Source: Diabrotica undecimpunctata (taxonomy: Eukaryota > Arthropoda > Insecta > Coleoptera > Chrysomelidae). From it: a stretch of 64,000 nt of DNA. The notes beneath the pieces are model-generated. The model did not search any database. It had not been told where the DNA came from and was given only the letters and a program-made list of their open reading frames with translations. The DNA lies in the NCBI RefSeq assembly GCF_040954645.1, contig NC_092805.1, positions 69,797,186-69,861,185 of the forward strand, read 5' to 3'. Below, piece after piece: positions 44,291 to 56,527 of the stretch (its first letter is position 1; each line of letters opens with the position of its first letter). Made by a program: the position numbers and the translations under genes.

Positions 44291-45619
44291 AGGCTCATTA
44301 TTTTTAAATAAAGTTAACCCTGATAATTAATTAATAATTCAGAAAAGTTGATGTTTCATTTCGACATATTACAGTCAGTATTATTTTTTTCTGTCAAATG
44401 GCACATAACCAAAATTTTTAATTCTGTTTTGGTAAAAAGTTAAATTCAATGGTTTATAAATATGTAAGGTTTGTTGATAAATTTGGATAATTCTATTTAT
44501 ATGAAATAATAATAAATATGTAATGTTTCTCTTTAAACCAGGAGTTTAAAACTATTTCTTTTTTCAGATTATATTTTCATACTTAATTTTTTTAAGAAAT
44601 TCTTCTGTGTTGTTGCTCAGAAAATCTCTGTAAAAATTTTTTTTGATTTTTTTTTATATTTAGTCCTCCAAGTCCCTTAAATACAGAAACCTTATCCACT
44701 ACTTAGCTCTCCAACCAAAACCACGAGTAGCCGTTTGCAAATGTTTCAATTAATTTGCTTAACGTATCTCCAGCCTAGTAATTGTTCAGTCCCCTTTCAA
44801 TTCTCTATAAGCAATTATAATATATTGTTACAAGTGACACCCAACGTGGATAACTGTCAGTACAAAATATATATTGATGGATTGGACACATTGAGGGATA
44901 GCACCCTCTTTAGACGTCTTGGCTAAGATGCGTGAAGTGGATTTTCCAATTTACAACGTCCATAGACGTTCTACGATAAACTAGCTATTTATGGTATTTA
45001 TGGCTATTTTTGGTTCACACAGATGCACAGGTTATTTGCAGAGGCCGAATTATTTCAGTGCAATCCCAGCTGTGAATTATAAATAGTGCAGTTTATTAAT
45101 AAATAATTATTTTCTGATGACATAATTATAAAGAAAAGTTGTTACTTATTTTTTCAAATAAAATGTTACGAGCATTTTAGAGCACTATTAATTTGAAGAA
45201 TAATAAATCCTCCTCGAAGAACGCAATTGCTGTGGTGGTTTGATGAAGTCAATGCCGATAATGACATTCTAAATTAGTCTTAAAGTCAATCGGAACTTGA
45301 TGGACACTCTGATTGTGATTTTGCTTATGTGTCTACTTCTTTTTATTTTGCCGTCTCCTTTTAACCTTCGTCTTCCCACGTCGGTAAAATTACATGGAGT
45401 CCCATGTGGGTTCCATTTGTACACCAGAGAAAAAAATGCATATATTAAATTTTTTTTATAGGAAAATTAAATAAAATCTTAAATTAACACATTTTTATTA
45501 CATCAAAGGGTACATCGAACAAAAAATAATTTTCATCATTTAAATAAATTAACTGTAGGAATAAAAAATAAATCTTAGGACCGAAAACTATTCTGAGGTT
45601 TCTTGGCATCGGGTGCAAA
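44291..45619. other. Non-coding sequence
   Basis: No gene was recognised. A TTAA at 45361-45364 followed by CCTTCGTCTTCCCACG could be a piggyBac-type terminus for the adjacent fragment, but a partner end was not found. Confidence 0.35.
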
Positions 45620-45638
45620 TTACTTCCTTGATATGGTG

Positions 45639-46172
45639 TTATGTACATACAAAATTTTTACACTGCTTACAAAATTGCCTTGAATTACGATCTTTATTTC
45701 GACTACATAAGTAGCAGCGTCCACTTGAAGATCGTTCACAGGCTGCTTCCATTTGCATCTTCACCAGCCCCAACTCTGGAACGACATCTTGCATGTACTG
45801 CTTCAACGTCTTACTCAGTCGTGCTCCCTCATTATATCGCCTGGTAATATTTTCTTTTACTAAAGCTTCTCCTAGATTTAGTAAAAAACTACGTCTATCA
45901 TCTTTTTCTCTAGATGAATCCGGATACTTGATACACCATAAGATGTAAGCGTTCAGGCCAGAAATATCCAATATTTGGCCAAACACTGCCATTGGACATC
46001 GGTTGCATATCCTACGAGCATAGTATTGCTTTACCATCTTATCTGTGGTATCTAATTCGTTCGATGTTCTGTTGTTAGAGTTGCGACATGCGCGTAGTAA
46101 TTTGCAAAGCCACCGATAATATGGATGACACAGATTCCCACGCGGGTTACGAATGTACCCCAAGACGCTCAT
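45639..46172 (-). pseudogene. piggyBac transposase C-terminal fragment
   Basis: The minus strand reads NELDTTDKMVKQYYARRICNR, PMAVFGQILDISGLNAYILW and a Cys-rich end (CYLCSRNKDRNSRQFCKQCKNFVC). These are the last catalytic region (family GGVDTxD; here NELDTTD) and the C-terminal zinc-binding domain of piggyBac transposases. Upstream catalytic domains are absent; the N-terminal 45 or so residues of this frame do not match the family. A different, longer piggyBac gene is at 54755-61560. Confidence 0.8.
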
Positions 46173-46432
46173 AATTTATTTGTTTTTAATTTGAAACATT
46201 GTTACTGATTTTATGAATAGTATCTTATTTGCAATACCCCTATAGACACAAAATAAAAGCTTTTTTCCACTTCAAACTATGTCGGCTTACCTAGCCCTCA
46301 AACGCTGTTTAGTAGTATTAGAGAAAAAGCATAATTATCAAATTATCTCGTTTATTATTAACATTATGACATGAATGTATATAAGCAAAAATGAAGAGAA
46401 TTATATTTTATACAATTTTGATTTATTTAATT

Positions 46433-46562
46433 TTTTTGCTTAAGTCAATATTTAAAGTAGTAGGTTTGTTCTTGTTTATGACTTGGTGTTAATAACGTCA
46501 TCGTCTAGGGTTCGTCGTTAGGCTTAAATATTTAAATATTGACTTCAGCAAAAAAAAATGAA
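46433..46562. repeat. Small MITE-like hairpin
   Basis: TTTTTTTGCTTAAGTCAATA and its near complement TATTGACTTCAGCAAAAAAA (about 25 bp with one difference) flank about 80 bp. Confidence 0.75.
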
Positions 46563-46671
46563 AGAGATCGAAATTGTATGAAATGTAATTTTCTTCATTG
46601 TTGTTCGCTTTATTTTTGTTATAAAGTTAATATTAAGATAATTCAATAATTACACTTTGTGTAAAAAAATT

Positions 46672-46762
46672 TGTGCGGCTAGCGCGGACAGGAACCTAGC
46701 GCTCATCGAATATTGGATTCGAACTGATGCAAAACTGATTTCAATCACTTGGCTCGTAATCG
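46672..46762 (-). repeat. tRNA-like (SINE-type) sequence
   Basis: On the minus strand a box-A-like AGCCAAGTGATTGAAATC is followed by a good box B AGTTCGAATCC (46715-46725). The 3' part does not close into a tRNA cloverleaf. Confidence 0.45.
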
Positions 46763-47154
46763 TATCTTAACATTCAGAAATCTCCCCCTGCCCCCTCGAC
46801 GTATCTAAAGGATATGTTTACATTTAAAATACCTTCGACTTTCCTTTCATTCTGAGAAGGGTATTTTTCAACTTTCGTTAATTTTGGGAATTTTCGAATG
46901 ACTCAAACCGATAATTTGGAAATCATTAATCCCTTCATTGTTATAATTCTTTGACGATTTTAGAAGCTTAGGTCTAGAAAGTTATTTGAATGCAAGCCAT
47001 CGGCGCCGTACAGATTATTAGATGGTACAAAAGAATTTTATAAATCTTAAACTAATATACAGTGTGATATAAAATAATATGATACTAAATAAAATAAAAA
47101 TATTTAATATTGTTGTTCTGCAAAAATTATCAATCACTAAGGACAATTGTTGTT

Positions 47155-47660
47155 AATTTAAAACGAAAGGTGTTATATGATTATTAATACAAGTTTAAAG
47201 ATTTTTATGTGTGATCATCTTTGGGCGCTACCGCTATCTTTGGATGAGCGCGGTGTTTTTAATTTAAAAGATTTGCGTTTTGTAAGCAGATTTGGTGATG
47301 AGATTGCTGAATATGTAGAAGAAATAATGATCTCACCAATATTGTATTTTATAAAGGTACTTCATACTCATTTATACTCAACGTTGGTAAAAATATCAGA
47401 GTTTTCACTTAGATACTGTGCTTTATTACATTTGGAAGTACTGAAGCAAACTCACAAGAAAGGACAGAAGTTGAGCTTAAAGTTTTACTTGTTAGATTGG
47501 CCAATTGGTGTTAATTTAAAACGATAGGTGTTGTATGATTATCAATAAAAATTTTTAGAGTTTTCCATACGATCATCTTTTACATTTGGAAGTAGTGGGG
47601 CAAACTAACAAGAAGGGACAGAAGTCGAGCTTAAAGTTTTGTTTGTTAGATTGGCTAAAA
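47155..47660. repeat. Diverged direct duplication
   Basis: GGTGTTATATGATTATTAAT (about 47169) recurs as GGTGTTGTATGATTATCAAT (about 47527). The block TTACATTTGGAAGTA through TTGTTAGATTGG occurs at about 47426 and again at about 47580. The second copy has lost the middle. Confidence 0.7.
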
Positions 47661-48208
47661 TAGTTGTTTTATAAAAATGTGGTAATTTATTAACTTTATC
47701 AGAGTTCTCTGCAATTTTATCTAATGGGAGGGGTGCTGATAGGTTGGAAGATATTGCTTCTGAAGTTTGTGAAAACGGTGTTGTCGCCGAATAAGGTTGA
47801 CTGAAAGTATTGCTATAACTAGGAGCATAGGCAATTTCTTGGTTATGGAGATTTTTATGTGAGCTAACAGTTAAAGCATTACTGGGATTCTTAAGACACT
47901 GGCTAGCGATAGGTCCCAAAGCCTTGCATTTATAGTAGGTTGGATTATTCTGAGAAATGAAAATTCTATAGGAAGTATTTTTGTTATTTACTGTATACGA
48001 ATTAGGTATAACAAAATTATATAGACTAACATAGACTTTTTTTTTAAACTTCGTATTTGGCTATATTCCGATAGGTTTGAGCTAATACTAAGAAAAGAAA
48101 TCCGGGAAATTATATTTAACCTCCTTACTTTCCCGAAGTAAATGATAAATTCCTTGTCTATGGGTACGGGTGGACCCAGTGGATAAAACTCATACCTCTT
48201 GTGAACTA

Positions 48209-48409
48209 TCTTTACGCAGGTTAATAATAATAACACTATTATTATATGTATTTAATTAAAAAAGAAATGTTTTATTGTTTTACAAGTACAAGTGTAATGT
48301 GTACAGATACAGTGACAAGTGACAAGTAAGTCATCAGACATCAATAAAAATAAAATGTGTTGCCAACATACACATAATAATAATTATAGTACTGAATTGT
48401 ACAGCAACA
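48209..48409 (-). repeat. Copia A 3' LTR
   Basis: On the minus strand it begins TGTTGCTGTAC right after the purine tract GAGAGGGGG and runs to GCAGGTTAATAATAA on the plus side, about 200 bp. It matches the split LTR at 20852-21512. Confidence 0.85.
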
Positions 48410-48704
48410 CCCCCTCTCAATTCTACAAAAGTACAAATGAATTAAGTACAAACTGCAAACAAAATTACAATAAACTTATAAACTGTAAAATTAAACATTA
48501 CTTTTAGAAACATTCAAACAATTCCAATAATTCAAATTAAGTAACAGGCAATGCCTTGGTCATAATATCAGTTACCTGTTTGTTTGTAGAAACATACTCA
48601 ATAACAAAATTTCCTTTATTTACCATATCTTTTACGAAATGATGTTCTACGTCAATATGTTTTGAGCGTTTGGTTTCATAAGTTTAAGCCATTTTTATAC
48701 AACC

Positions 48705-49273
48705 TTAGTTGTCCTTAAAAATTCTAATAGGATATTCAAAACCAAACATTTCTTTTAAAAGTTGACCTAAAAACAAACACTCAGTCATACACGCAGACAG
48801 AGCCAAATATTCGGATTCACTGCTACTAAGAGCAACTACAGATTCCTCTTTAGAACACCACCAGTTTACAACTTTATTATTACAAAGCATAACATATCCA
48901 GAAACACTCTTTCTGTCATTAGCATCACTAAAAAAATCTGAGTCATCATATGCATGAACAGAAACTTGATCATTTTTAGTAAATTCATTGTATATTAATC
49001 CCAACTCATTAGTATAGCTCAAATAACGAATTACATTTTTAAGATGCTTCCAATGATTACTATTAAAATTATTTTGAAATCTTCCAAAAAATGAAGCTTA
49101 AAACACAAATCTGGCCTAGTGCCAAGCATCAAATACATTAAGCTACCAAGTACTTCCTTATAAGGAACTTTAAAATCAGTTTGAGCCTCTTTTTCTAAAT
49201 TCAATTTAGGTTCCATTGGAATTTTACTAGTCTTGCAATTTACCATGTTAAAACGATTAACAATTTTTGTCAC
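48705..49273 (-). pseudogene. Copia A RNase H and RT C-terminus
   Basis: 49273-49031 reads the end of RT (LEKEAQTDFKVPYKEVLGSLMYLMLGTRPDL). 49022-48705 reads the copia RNase H (YDDSDFFSDANDRKSVSGYV, WWCSKEESVVALSSSESEYLAL) with its acidic residues. Frames are separated by a shift at about 49030 and by a stop near 49290. Confidence 0.85.
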
Positions 49274-49396
49274 TAAATTTTTCTGACGACTAACAACTAA
49301 AGTCTTATCTTTCCTTTTAATCTCTTTACTTAAAAAGACAATTTTTGTTTCATTTTATAAATCACTGAATTCTAAAATTTTCTCTAAATTTGATTT

Positions 49397-50231
49397 TTAA
49401 AATTTGACATCATCTTCAGAAATTGAAATAACAAAAATATCTACCCATATCAAAACATAAGTTTTTTCATTAAAATACAAACAAGGATCAACCTTAGATC
49501 TTTTAAATCCTAAGTTACATAAATGCTTAATAATAGTTGTATTCCAACATTTAGGGCTTTCTCGTGAACCATATAAAGCTTTTATCAACTTACATACTAC
49601 ACCAGGTTTAACACTAAGACCATCCGGTGGCTTTAAAAACACATCACTAGACACTGAACTTTTCAAAAAAGCACTTTTCACCTCGAGTTGATGAATATCC
49701 ATATTACGATCGACAGCAATGGCTAACAGTACTCTCAGGGTGGTTAATCTGGCTACTGGTGCATACACGTCTTCATTGTTCAATGTTGGCTGCTGATAGC
49801 CTCTGGCTACTAATCGAGCTCTTTTCACCAACTGACCATTAACATTTTTCTCAACAAAAACCCATCGTGAATCAATGATTACATTATCAGCCTTAGGTTC
49901 TACCAAAGTCCAGGTATTGTTGCTTTCTAACGCCAAAAGTTCTTTATCTATGGACTCCTTCCATCCATTTAGGTAATTCAGAAGGTAGACAGCCAGCAGA
50001 TAAAGCCATCATCATACTCACTTCATAGTCATCAAGATAAAAAGGCATACGTCTATCTCTTGAACTTCTACGTATCTCGTGTTCTTGATTACTATCAGGT
50101 TGTATTACTTCAGGTTCAATTTTAACAGGTTCAGTAATAAATGGCTCATCCACAACTCTATGTCTCATCACATGAACTGGAGATTCACTTTGACAAGTTT
50201 CATCAAATCTAACTGAACGAGATGTAAACAC
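49397..50231 (-). pseudogene. Copia A reverse transcriptase with altered active site
   Basis: The minus strand reads the copia RT start (WTLVEPKADNVIIDSRWVF, KRARLVARGYQQ), motif A as HQLEVKSAFL, where the family has MDVKTAFL (catalytic Asp to Glu), and LYGSRESPKCW. Motif C reads LIWVDIFVI, where the family has YVDD (second Asp to Ile). These two changes predict a dead polymerase even without the frame breaks. Residues upstream (50231-49944) form the integrase-RT linker (RRSSRDRRMPFYLDDYEV). Confidence 0.85.
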
Positions 50232-50239
50232 TGCTCGTT

Positions 50240-50875
50240 TTAGAGGGTCCCAAAGGCGGTATCCATTGTCACAATAGCCAATAAAAATACATTTTCTGGA
50301 TTCTCAGCAAACTTTCCAGATAGATCTTCTTCAGGAATATGTGCATAAGCATTACATCCAAATGATTTAATTTTGCTCATATCAGGTTTGTAACCATACC
50401 AAACTTCAGCTGGTGTACAGTCATTAGGCAATGTGCTTGTAGTTCGATTTGTTAAGTATACAGTAGCCAATACAGCCTCTCCCCAAAATGACTTGTCAAG
50501 GCCACTGTCCAAAATTAAACATCTAGATTTATCTAAAATAGTACGATTGTATTTTTCTGCTAATCCATTCTGCTCTGAATTCCTAGGTACAGAATATTGT
50601 ATAATTATTCCTTTACTAGTACAAAAATCTTTAAAGCTTGTAGAACTATTTTCCCCAGCATCATCACATCTCAAATACTCTATTTTCAGACTGAATTTTG
50701 ATTCAGTTAACGCTACAAAATTCCTAAAGTATGTTTTCACTTCATTCTTTTCTTTAATAAGATATAACATTCCAAAATGACTGTAATGATCAATGAATGT
50801 AACATAATAATCTTTACTATCATGAGTAGCAGGGCTTATTTTTCCACACACATCTGTGGACAGCTTTCCTGTCAC
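50240..50875 (-). pseudogene. Copia A integrase core
   Basis: This reads the copia rve core: first Asp in STDVCGKI, second in YLRCDDAGEN, Glu in QNGLAEKYNRTI, with FWGEAV, YLTNRT and AEVWYGYKP. The open stretch is about 211 codons and ends at a shift. All three DDE residues are visible. It is collinear with the fragments at 6395-6709 and 14410 onwards. Confidence 0.9.
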
Positions 50876-50978
50876 TTGGAAAGCTCTTTAAAAATGGAGA
50901 ACATGTCTGCTTACCTTTCAAACATATCTCACATACTAAATTCACAGGAAATCTACAAGAGTGTCCCATCCGCTTGTG

Positions 50979-51481
50979 CTACAACACAGATGTATCTCGA
51001 ACAATGTTAACCACATCTGAATACAATTGCAATTCTATAAAATATAAATTACCAATCAATTTTCCAGTAATAATTATAGTATCACCCCTCATGATTTTTA
51101 CTTCCTTATTTTCAAAAATCACATGAAAACCTTTTTGTTCAAATTGCCTTACTGATAATAAATTGTAAGAAAGATTGTCACAAACAATAACATCATTCAA
51201 AGTAACTGAAAGTCCTTCTTTAGATATAGCTGAGAAACTACCTTAAAATTTTGCTGCTACAGTTTCACCAACTTTTGCTACGTTTATTTGTCTATCTTCT
51301 GCTATGGAATTAGTCAAAAATTGAATGTATTTTGACATAAACAGGTGATTTGTACAATCACTATCCACAACCAGATTTTCAGTATACTATTCATTACATT
51401 TGAATCACAGCTGACTGCAACTTCATGTTTTGTGTGACTACTAAGAAATGCAATTTCTTTATTTTCGAGATTACTCATATT
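50979..51481 (-). pseudogene. Copia A protease and pre-integrase domain
   Basis: 51200-50979 reads the GAG-pre-integrase region (VIVCDNLSYNLLSVRQFEQKGF). Upstream, at about 51380-51240, a shifted frame carries the protease (NHLFMSKYIQFLTN type). The frame of gag enters it after a stop at about 51245. Confidence 0.75.
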
Positions 51482-53390
51482 AGCAGTTTCACGATTTTTT
51501 GACAATCTTTTTGGACATTTCGAGCGAATATGCCCCATTTCATGACAATGATAACAACGAACTTTAAAAATATGTTTGCTCATACCTTTGTATTTATCTT
51601 GACCAACAAAGGCATGTGAAGGAACAGGTACACTAGTAACTTCCTTTGTTTTTAAACGATCATATTCTGCCATTAAACTATTTTTCACAAAATCTACAGT
51701 TACTTCGGATGGATCAGAACGAAATAAAATATCAATGGATATTACAACTGAACTAAATATTGCAGGCATTGCAAATAAAAGTGTTGTGATCTTTTCACTA
51801 TCATCTATTTTACCTCCTGCATCATTTAATTCTCTTAAGGTTTTATTAAAATCCACCAAAAACTCACCCAAGTTGCCGTCTTCTTTAAGTATTAAGTTGC
51901 CCAACTTTTTCTGGATTTGTACTCGAGACTGAAGTCCCGTCTTTTCGTAAACAGCTTTAAGAGTATCTTGGGTTTTAATTATTTCCAAAACATTATCCCC
52001 AACGAACTGAACAATAATATTCTTTGCAGTCGAATCACTTTTAACAAAGTCTTTGTACTTATCGTCAGTCCTAGCAGGTTTCTCTTGAGAAATGACATCA
52101 AGAACACCATGTCCTTCCAATATTCTTTCCAATCGAAATTTCCACGAATCAAAACCGGCTTCATTAAATTGTTTTATCATCATTCAATCTTCGCTTATCC
52201 ACTGCTGGACATAGATCTCCCTCATAATTTTCCATCTATTTCGATCTTGTGCCTCTTGCATCCAATTCCTATGACAACGTTTTAGGTCGTCAGTCCAACG
52301 TGTTGGTGGACGACCTCTACTTCGGTAGGCATCATCTCTTGGTCTCCATTCCAGTATCCGCTTTGTCCATCTATTATCTGTCATTCGAGCCACGTGACCT
52401 GCCCAGTTCCATTTTAGTGTTGCTACTCTCTCTACTGCATCAGCCACTCCTGTTCTTTGTCGTAGCTGGCGATTTGGGATCTTGTCTCGTAGTGAAACGC
52501 CCAACATAGCACGCTCCATCGCCCTTTGACACACACGGATCTTTTTTTTTTGGCAAAACACACTGATTAAACGTTTTTCTTTTAAGGCATATTGGTATAT
52601 CAGACGATTTGAAAATATGGTTCAGCTTGCCGAAGGCTGCCCAAGTCAGTCTTATACGACGGAGAAGCTCAACGGTTTGGTTATCTTTTCCTATGCGAAT
52701 CTCATGACCTAGGTATTTATAGGCCATTACCTGGTCTATGGATCTTCTTCCTACGCATATATCTTCGCTGACTACAAGATTTGTCATCATCTGGGTTTTA
52801 GATATATTTATTTTCAATCCCCCTTCTAGCGAGGAAAGGTAGAGCTGATTTAAAAGTTCTTTGGCCTCATCTATCCTATCAGCTATTAGTACAATATCAT
52901 CTGCAAACCTTAGATGGCTAAGCTTTTCTCCGTTTATGTTTATGCCCTTGTCGGTCAGTTTTGCCCTTTTACATATATATTCCAAAAGCGTAGTGAACAG
53001 TTTCGGCGATATGGTGTCCCCCTGGCGTACTCCACGTTGTATCGGAAATTTCTGGGTTTGACGATCACCCACTCTAACACTGGCTGTCGCATTTTGGTAT
53101 ATATGTTTAATTATATTTATATACCGATAGTCAATTCGGCATTCTGTCAAGGCTTCCAACATTTTTTGTTGATTTACGGTGTCGAATGCCTTTTCATAGT
53201 CTCGACAAATATTAAAGCTAGTGGTTTATTATATTCAGTGCATTTTTCTATAAGATTTTTTATTACCAGTAGGTGATCGTTTGTTCCATAGCCTTTTCTA
53301 AAACCCACCTGTTCTATGGGCTGATAAAATTCCAAAATTGTTTTATATTTGCCATAAAAAAAATTGATTGCTGGACGAAGCCATACTAAA
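51314..53390 (-). pseudogene. Copia A Gag, interrupted by a LINE near its N-terminus
   Basis: The start Met is at about 53387 (MASSSNQFF). After about 15 codons a LINE intervenes, and Gag resumes at 52177 (SWKFRLERILEGHGVLDVI; EFLVDFNKTLRELNDAGGK; SLMAEYDRLKTKEV). The CCHC knuckle CYHCHEMGHIRSKC is at about 51570-51530. The 870-bp part downstream of the LINE is an open frame. It belongs to the UBN2 type of copia Gag. Confidence 0.85.
52178..53334 (-). mobile_element. 5'-truncated LINE with ATG-repeat tail and 12-bp target duplication
   Basis: AAATTGTTTTAT at 52166-52177 and 53335-53346 flanks 1,157 bp. The minus strand reads RT (GVRQGDTISPKLFTTLLEYI; motif C LRFADDIVLIA; YKYLGHEI; 53162-52560). 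After a shift it reads the tail RAMERAMLGVSLRDKI, LKWNWAGHVARM and RGRPPTRWTDDLKR, ending near 52184 with a short ATGATG tail. Motif C is intact. This is a different LINE family from the GAA-tailed one. Confidence 0.9.
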
Positions 53391-53500
53391 TAACACACGT
53401 GTAAAAATTGTAAACACAATTTTTCTGCAAACTACACTTTTAGCAAAACAAATTTTACTTTATTTACAACACAAATTTAAAAACACTTTTCTAAATTTCT

Positions 53501-53585
53501 GCAGCTGGGCACATAACCTGTTTACGCAGGTTAATAATAATAACACTATTATTATATGTATTTAATTAGAAAAGAAATGTTTTAT
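53501..53585 (-). promoter_or_regulatory. Copia A primer-binding site and truncated 5' LTR
   Basis: On the minus strand GGTTATGTGCCCAGC (53504-53518) matches, with one change, the internal initiator tRNA-Met segment used by copia. The LTR end (AACCTGCGTAAACA) is directly next to it. The LTR stops at 53585 after about 67 bp; the remaining about 130 bp were not found further right. Confidence 0.75.
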
Positions 53586-54530
53586 TAGAGATATATCGCA
53601 GAGTCAATTTTGCACTTGCTGTATTACAGCACGCGTTATTTTGACAGTAGAGCATGCGCAGATGTGATATTTGGCTTATGCTGCGTTATTGAAAATACGG
53701 CCTGCCGTTATTAGGGAAGCCGTTACGCTGTGCGGAATTCGTTGCGCTATTTTCTTTCTAAGGTTATGTTGTTATGTATGTTGTTTGTCTTTCATTTAAA
53801 CCAAGTTTATTTGTAATAATTTTCTAAAATGAGTATACCAGACAGTAGCATAATGCAACAATAGAATTAATAATTTGAGATAATGATTAAGGTGACAAAT
53901 GGATTAAAAGCTGAAGATCTTTAAGCCTGCTGGAATATGCGAGCCTTCTCATCACTCCTAAAAGCAAAAATATAAGGGCATAATTTCAAAAGTAATGTAG
54001 AATGCAAATGCATTTACCACTAACAGAGTTTCTAGTATTAATATGAATAAAATCTGGTAGGCGTAAAGCTCTTGCAAGTGTAGGAATATCTTGTCTGCTA
54101 AACCTAAAATATATTTTTACATCTGCTTTCAACATGTTTTTTAAATTAAATTCTTGATTTTGTAAATGTAATACATGTTCACCCACAATGGTATTTAAAA
54201 TGATGAACTCTACATCATCATTATGAGCATTTGCTAAAATAAGTGCTTCTAAATCATGATCCATTTTCAATAATTTGCGAAAACAACACAGATGAAAAGA
54301 AAACAACAAATGAAATGAAAATAACAAATGAAAAGAAAACATAAACAATATAAATAATGCAACAAAGTATGCATAAGTTCAAGCCATATCTCTATTTGTG
54401 ATGTGTCAGCCGTATATCAAAACTGTCGAAATAGCGCGGTGTAAATAGTGCAACGCAGGCATTTTCTTTTTTATTCTTTGTTTTATTCATTCGTAGAAGC
54501 TTTTGTAGTTTCATGTTATCGATGTATCAA
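53586..54530 (-). mobile_element. PIF/Harbinger-type transposon remnant
   Basis: A Met at 54264 (minus) begins MDHDLEALILANAHNDDVEF, continuing through FRFSRQDIPTLARALRLPDF and NTRNSVSGK before decaying at about 53990. This matches the N-terminus of Harbinger transposases. The catalytic DDE part is absent. Inverted ends were not resolved. Confidence 0.65.
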
Positions 54531-54734
54531 AACTAAAAACATTTTTTTTTTGTAATAAAAAATATAATAAAATTTTATATTCAATTAAAATTGTATATTT
54601 ATTCAATGAAACTTTTACAAAAGATATTTGAATGAACTAAAAACATTTTTTTGTAATGAAAATATAATAAAACTTTATATTCAATTCAAATTATATATTT
54701 ATTTAATGCAACTTTTACAAAAAATATTTGAATG
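54531..54734. repeat. About 104-bp tandem duplication, two copies
   Basis: AACTAAAAACATTTTTTT starts at 54531 and 54635. The copies share the ATTCAATT, GTATATTTATT and AAACTTTTACAAAA blocks, with several substitutions and a few missing bases in the second. Confidence 0.85.
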
Positions 54735-56527
54735 ATCAGGACAAATACACCTCTTTAATGCTTAACATCTTGTACGAGTTTTCTGTTTTTTTTCCCTCCG
54801 CAGTCTTTACACCTTCCACGTTCTGGACTTTTATTTGCATTTTCACTTGTTTCAGCTATTGCATGTAGATTTATTTGGATTTTTTGTGGAACGTTTCTTG
54901 TCATTCGGGTAGTTCAGCATTTTTCTGTTAAATTATATGCCAATTCTTTTATAAAAAGCTTTCTTTTATGTAGTTTATTCCTATTATATTGAGGATTTAC
55001 ATGCATATATGTAACACATATGCGTTAATTACCGCCAAACCTGAAATATTATAAAATAAGTAAAGTGGCCACCTTTGCAGGTGTGCCACTTTTTCCTCCT
55101 TTGCAGGTATAAGCGGAGCTAATGTATCTGTTGTATCTACACCTCCTTCGGTTCTATTGTATTCTAAAATAATGTCTGGTTTCTTATTATCTTGCAATGA
55201 CACCTGGTCACCTAAATGCATCGAGGACAAAAGAATAACAGATTTACCCTTTTTAGGACTATATCAAACTAAAGTCATATTCTTCTGAAACCTGATGATA
55301 GGACTTCTTTACTTTTATTTGGTAGAAATTGAACTGGAATAAAAGTTTTGTTTTGTCATATTGTTCCATTAGTGTTAGTTTACGTTTTAATAATTCAGTC
55401 ACTAAATGGTAGTCAGTAAAAAAATTGTCCGTGGTTATGTTTCGCCCAGAATTCTGAACATCTTTTATACGTCGTAAAACCACATTTCTACCCTGATGTA
55501 CGTCGCGGGGCTGATTTTCTGCTTTGCCTGTATACCCTTCTGCACAATACACATACGTAGTTTTGACATCAGATAAAAGCCATAATTTAATTCCATATTT
55601 TCCACGTGGTTTTGTTAAAATATACTGTCTGAAGGGACACTTACCTCTAAATGGTACAAGTTGTTCGTCGACAGTGAGGCTTTAATATGGAACAAACATT
55701 TTGGGAAGTTGTGCTACAAGTAAATCAAAAAACTTTTAAATGGAGCTAACTTGTCGTGCCTCCGTCGAATAGGTCTGTCTTCTTTATTATCAAATCGCAA
55801 AAAGCGGCTGATGTTACAAAATCGTTTCAGAGACATAGTAGCTCTAAAAATGGGCCTACTATCAGAATTGCTCCAAAGTTCCTGCAGAGATTCTCCGACA
55901 CCTTTATGAACACCAGCCAGAAGAAGTAGGCCTACACTTTGAATAAAAATGCAAGATTTCAAGTTAATTTATTTTATAACTGTAACGAAAGTATTTACTT
56001 ATTAAAGCTTCTAACTCGTCCAGTGATATTTCTTTTACAGTTAACATATTTTAATTACATATGCGACCACATTCTCTGTTAGTTTCCACTCAGAGTAAAT
56101 TGAGCATTTCATCAGTAAAAAATAATCTCATTAAAGATATAGGTTCATCGGTAATTCGTTGAGTGGCATATCTGGTGGGACCTGGCACAGGATTTAGTAT
56201 ATTGATGGATCTAAATAATATACAACGCAATTAGTAAAACCCACAAATTTAGTAAGAAAATAGGTGTAGCACTTGAGCCACCACTTACCTTACACGTGAC
56301 TGCGGTGGTGGATATTTGTTTCAAACTGTCCCATCACGAGCAGTATATTGTAAATCTCCTTGTTCAGGAACTTCTATTTCATTTTCCGAATTTTCGCTTT
56401 CATATTTGTCATTATTAACCATAGATACATGGTCTTCTTCAGAAAATTCTTCATCTACTAACTCTTCATCACTAGTGACGGTTTCTAAATTGGTAGATTC
56501 ATCTTCATTTTCTAAGTCTTCTTTAAG

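Larger units (their letters stand above)
46173..48208. other. Gene-free region with duplicated and hairpin sequence
   Basis: It contains the hairpin at 46433, a SINE-like piece at 46672 and a diverged duplication at 47155-47660. The open frame at 47177-47527 lies in that duplication and has no recognised motif. Confidence 0.4.
48209..53585 (-). mobile_element. Copia element A
   Basis: A minus-strand Ty1/copia element with 3' LTR (48209-48409), pol, gag, a primer site matching part of initiator tRNA-Met (53501-53518) and the first about 67 bp of the 5' LTR (from 53519). The 5' LTR breaks off at 53585, next to sequence with a Harbinger transposase frame. A LINE sits in gag (52178-53334). Confidence 0.9.

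Noticed and set aside
47177..47527. 116-codon open frame
   Set aside because: It lies in a diverged duplication, shows no motif, and the second copy does not keep the frame.
50433..50780. 115-codon plus-strand frame
   Set aside because: It is the antisense shadow of the copia integrase.
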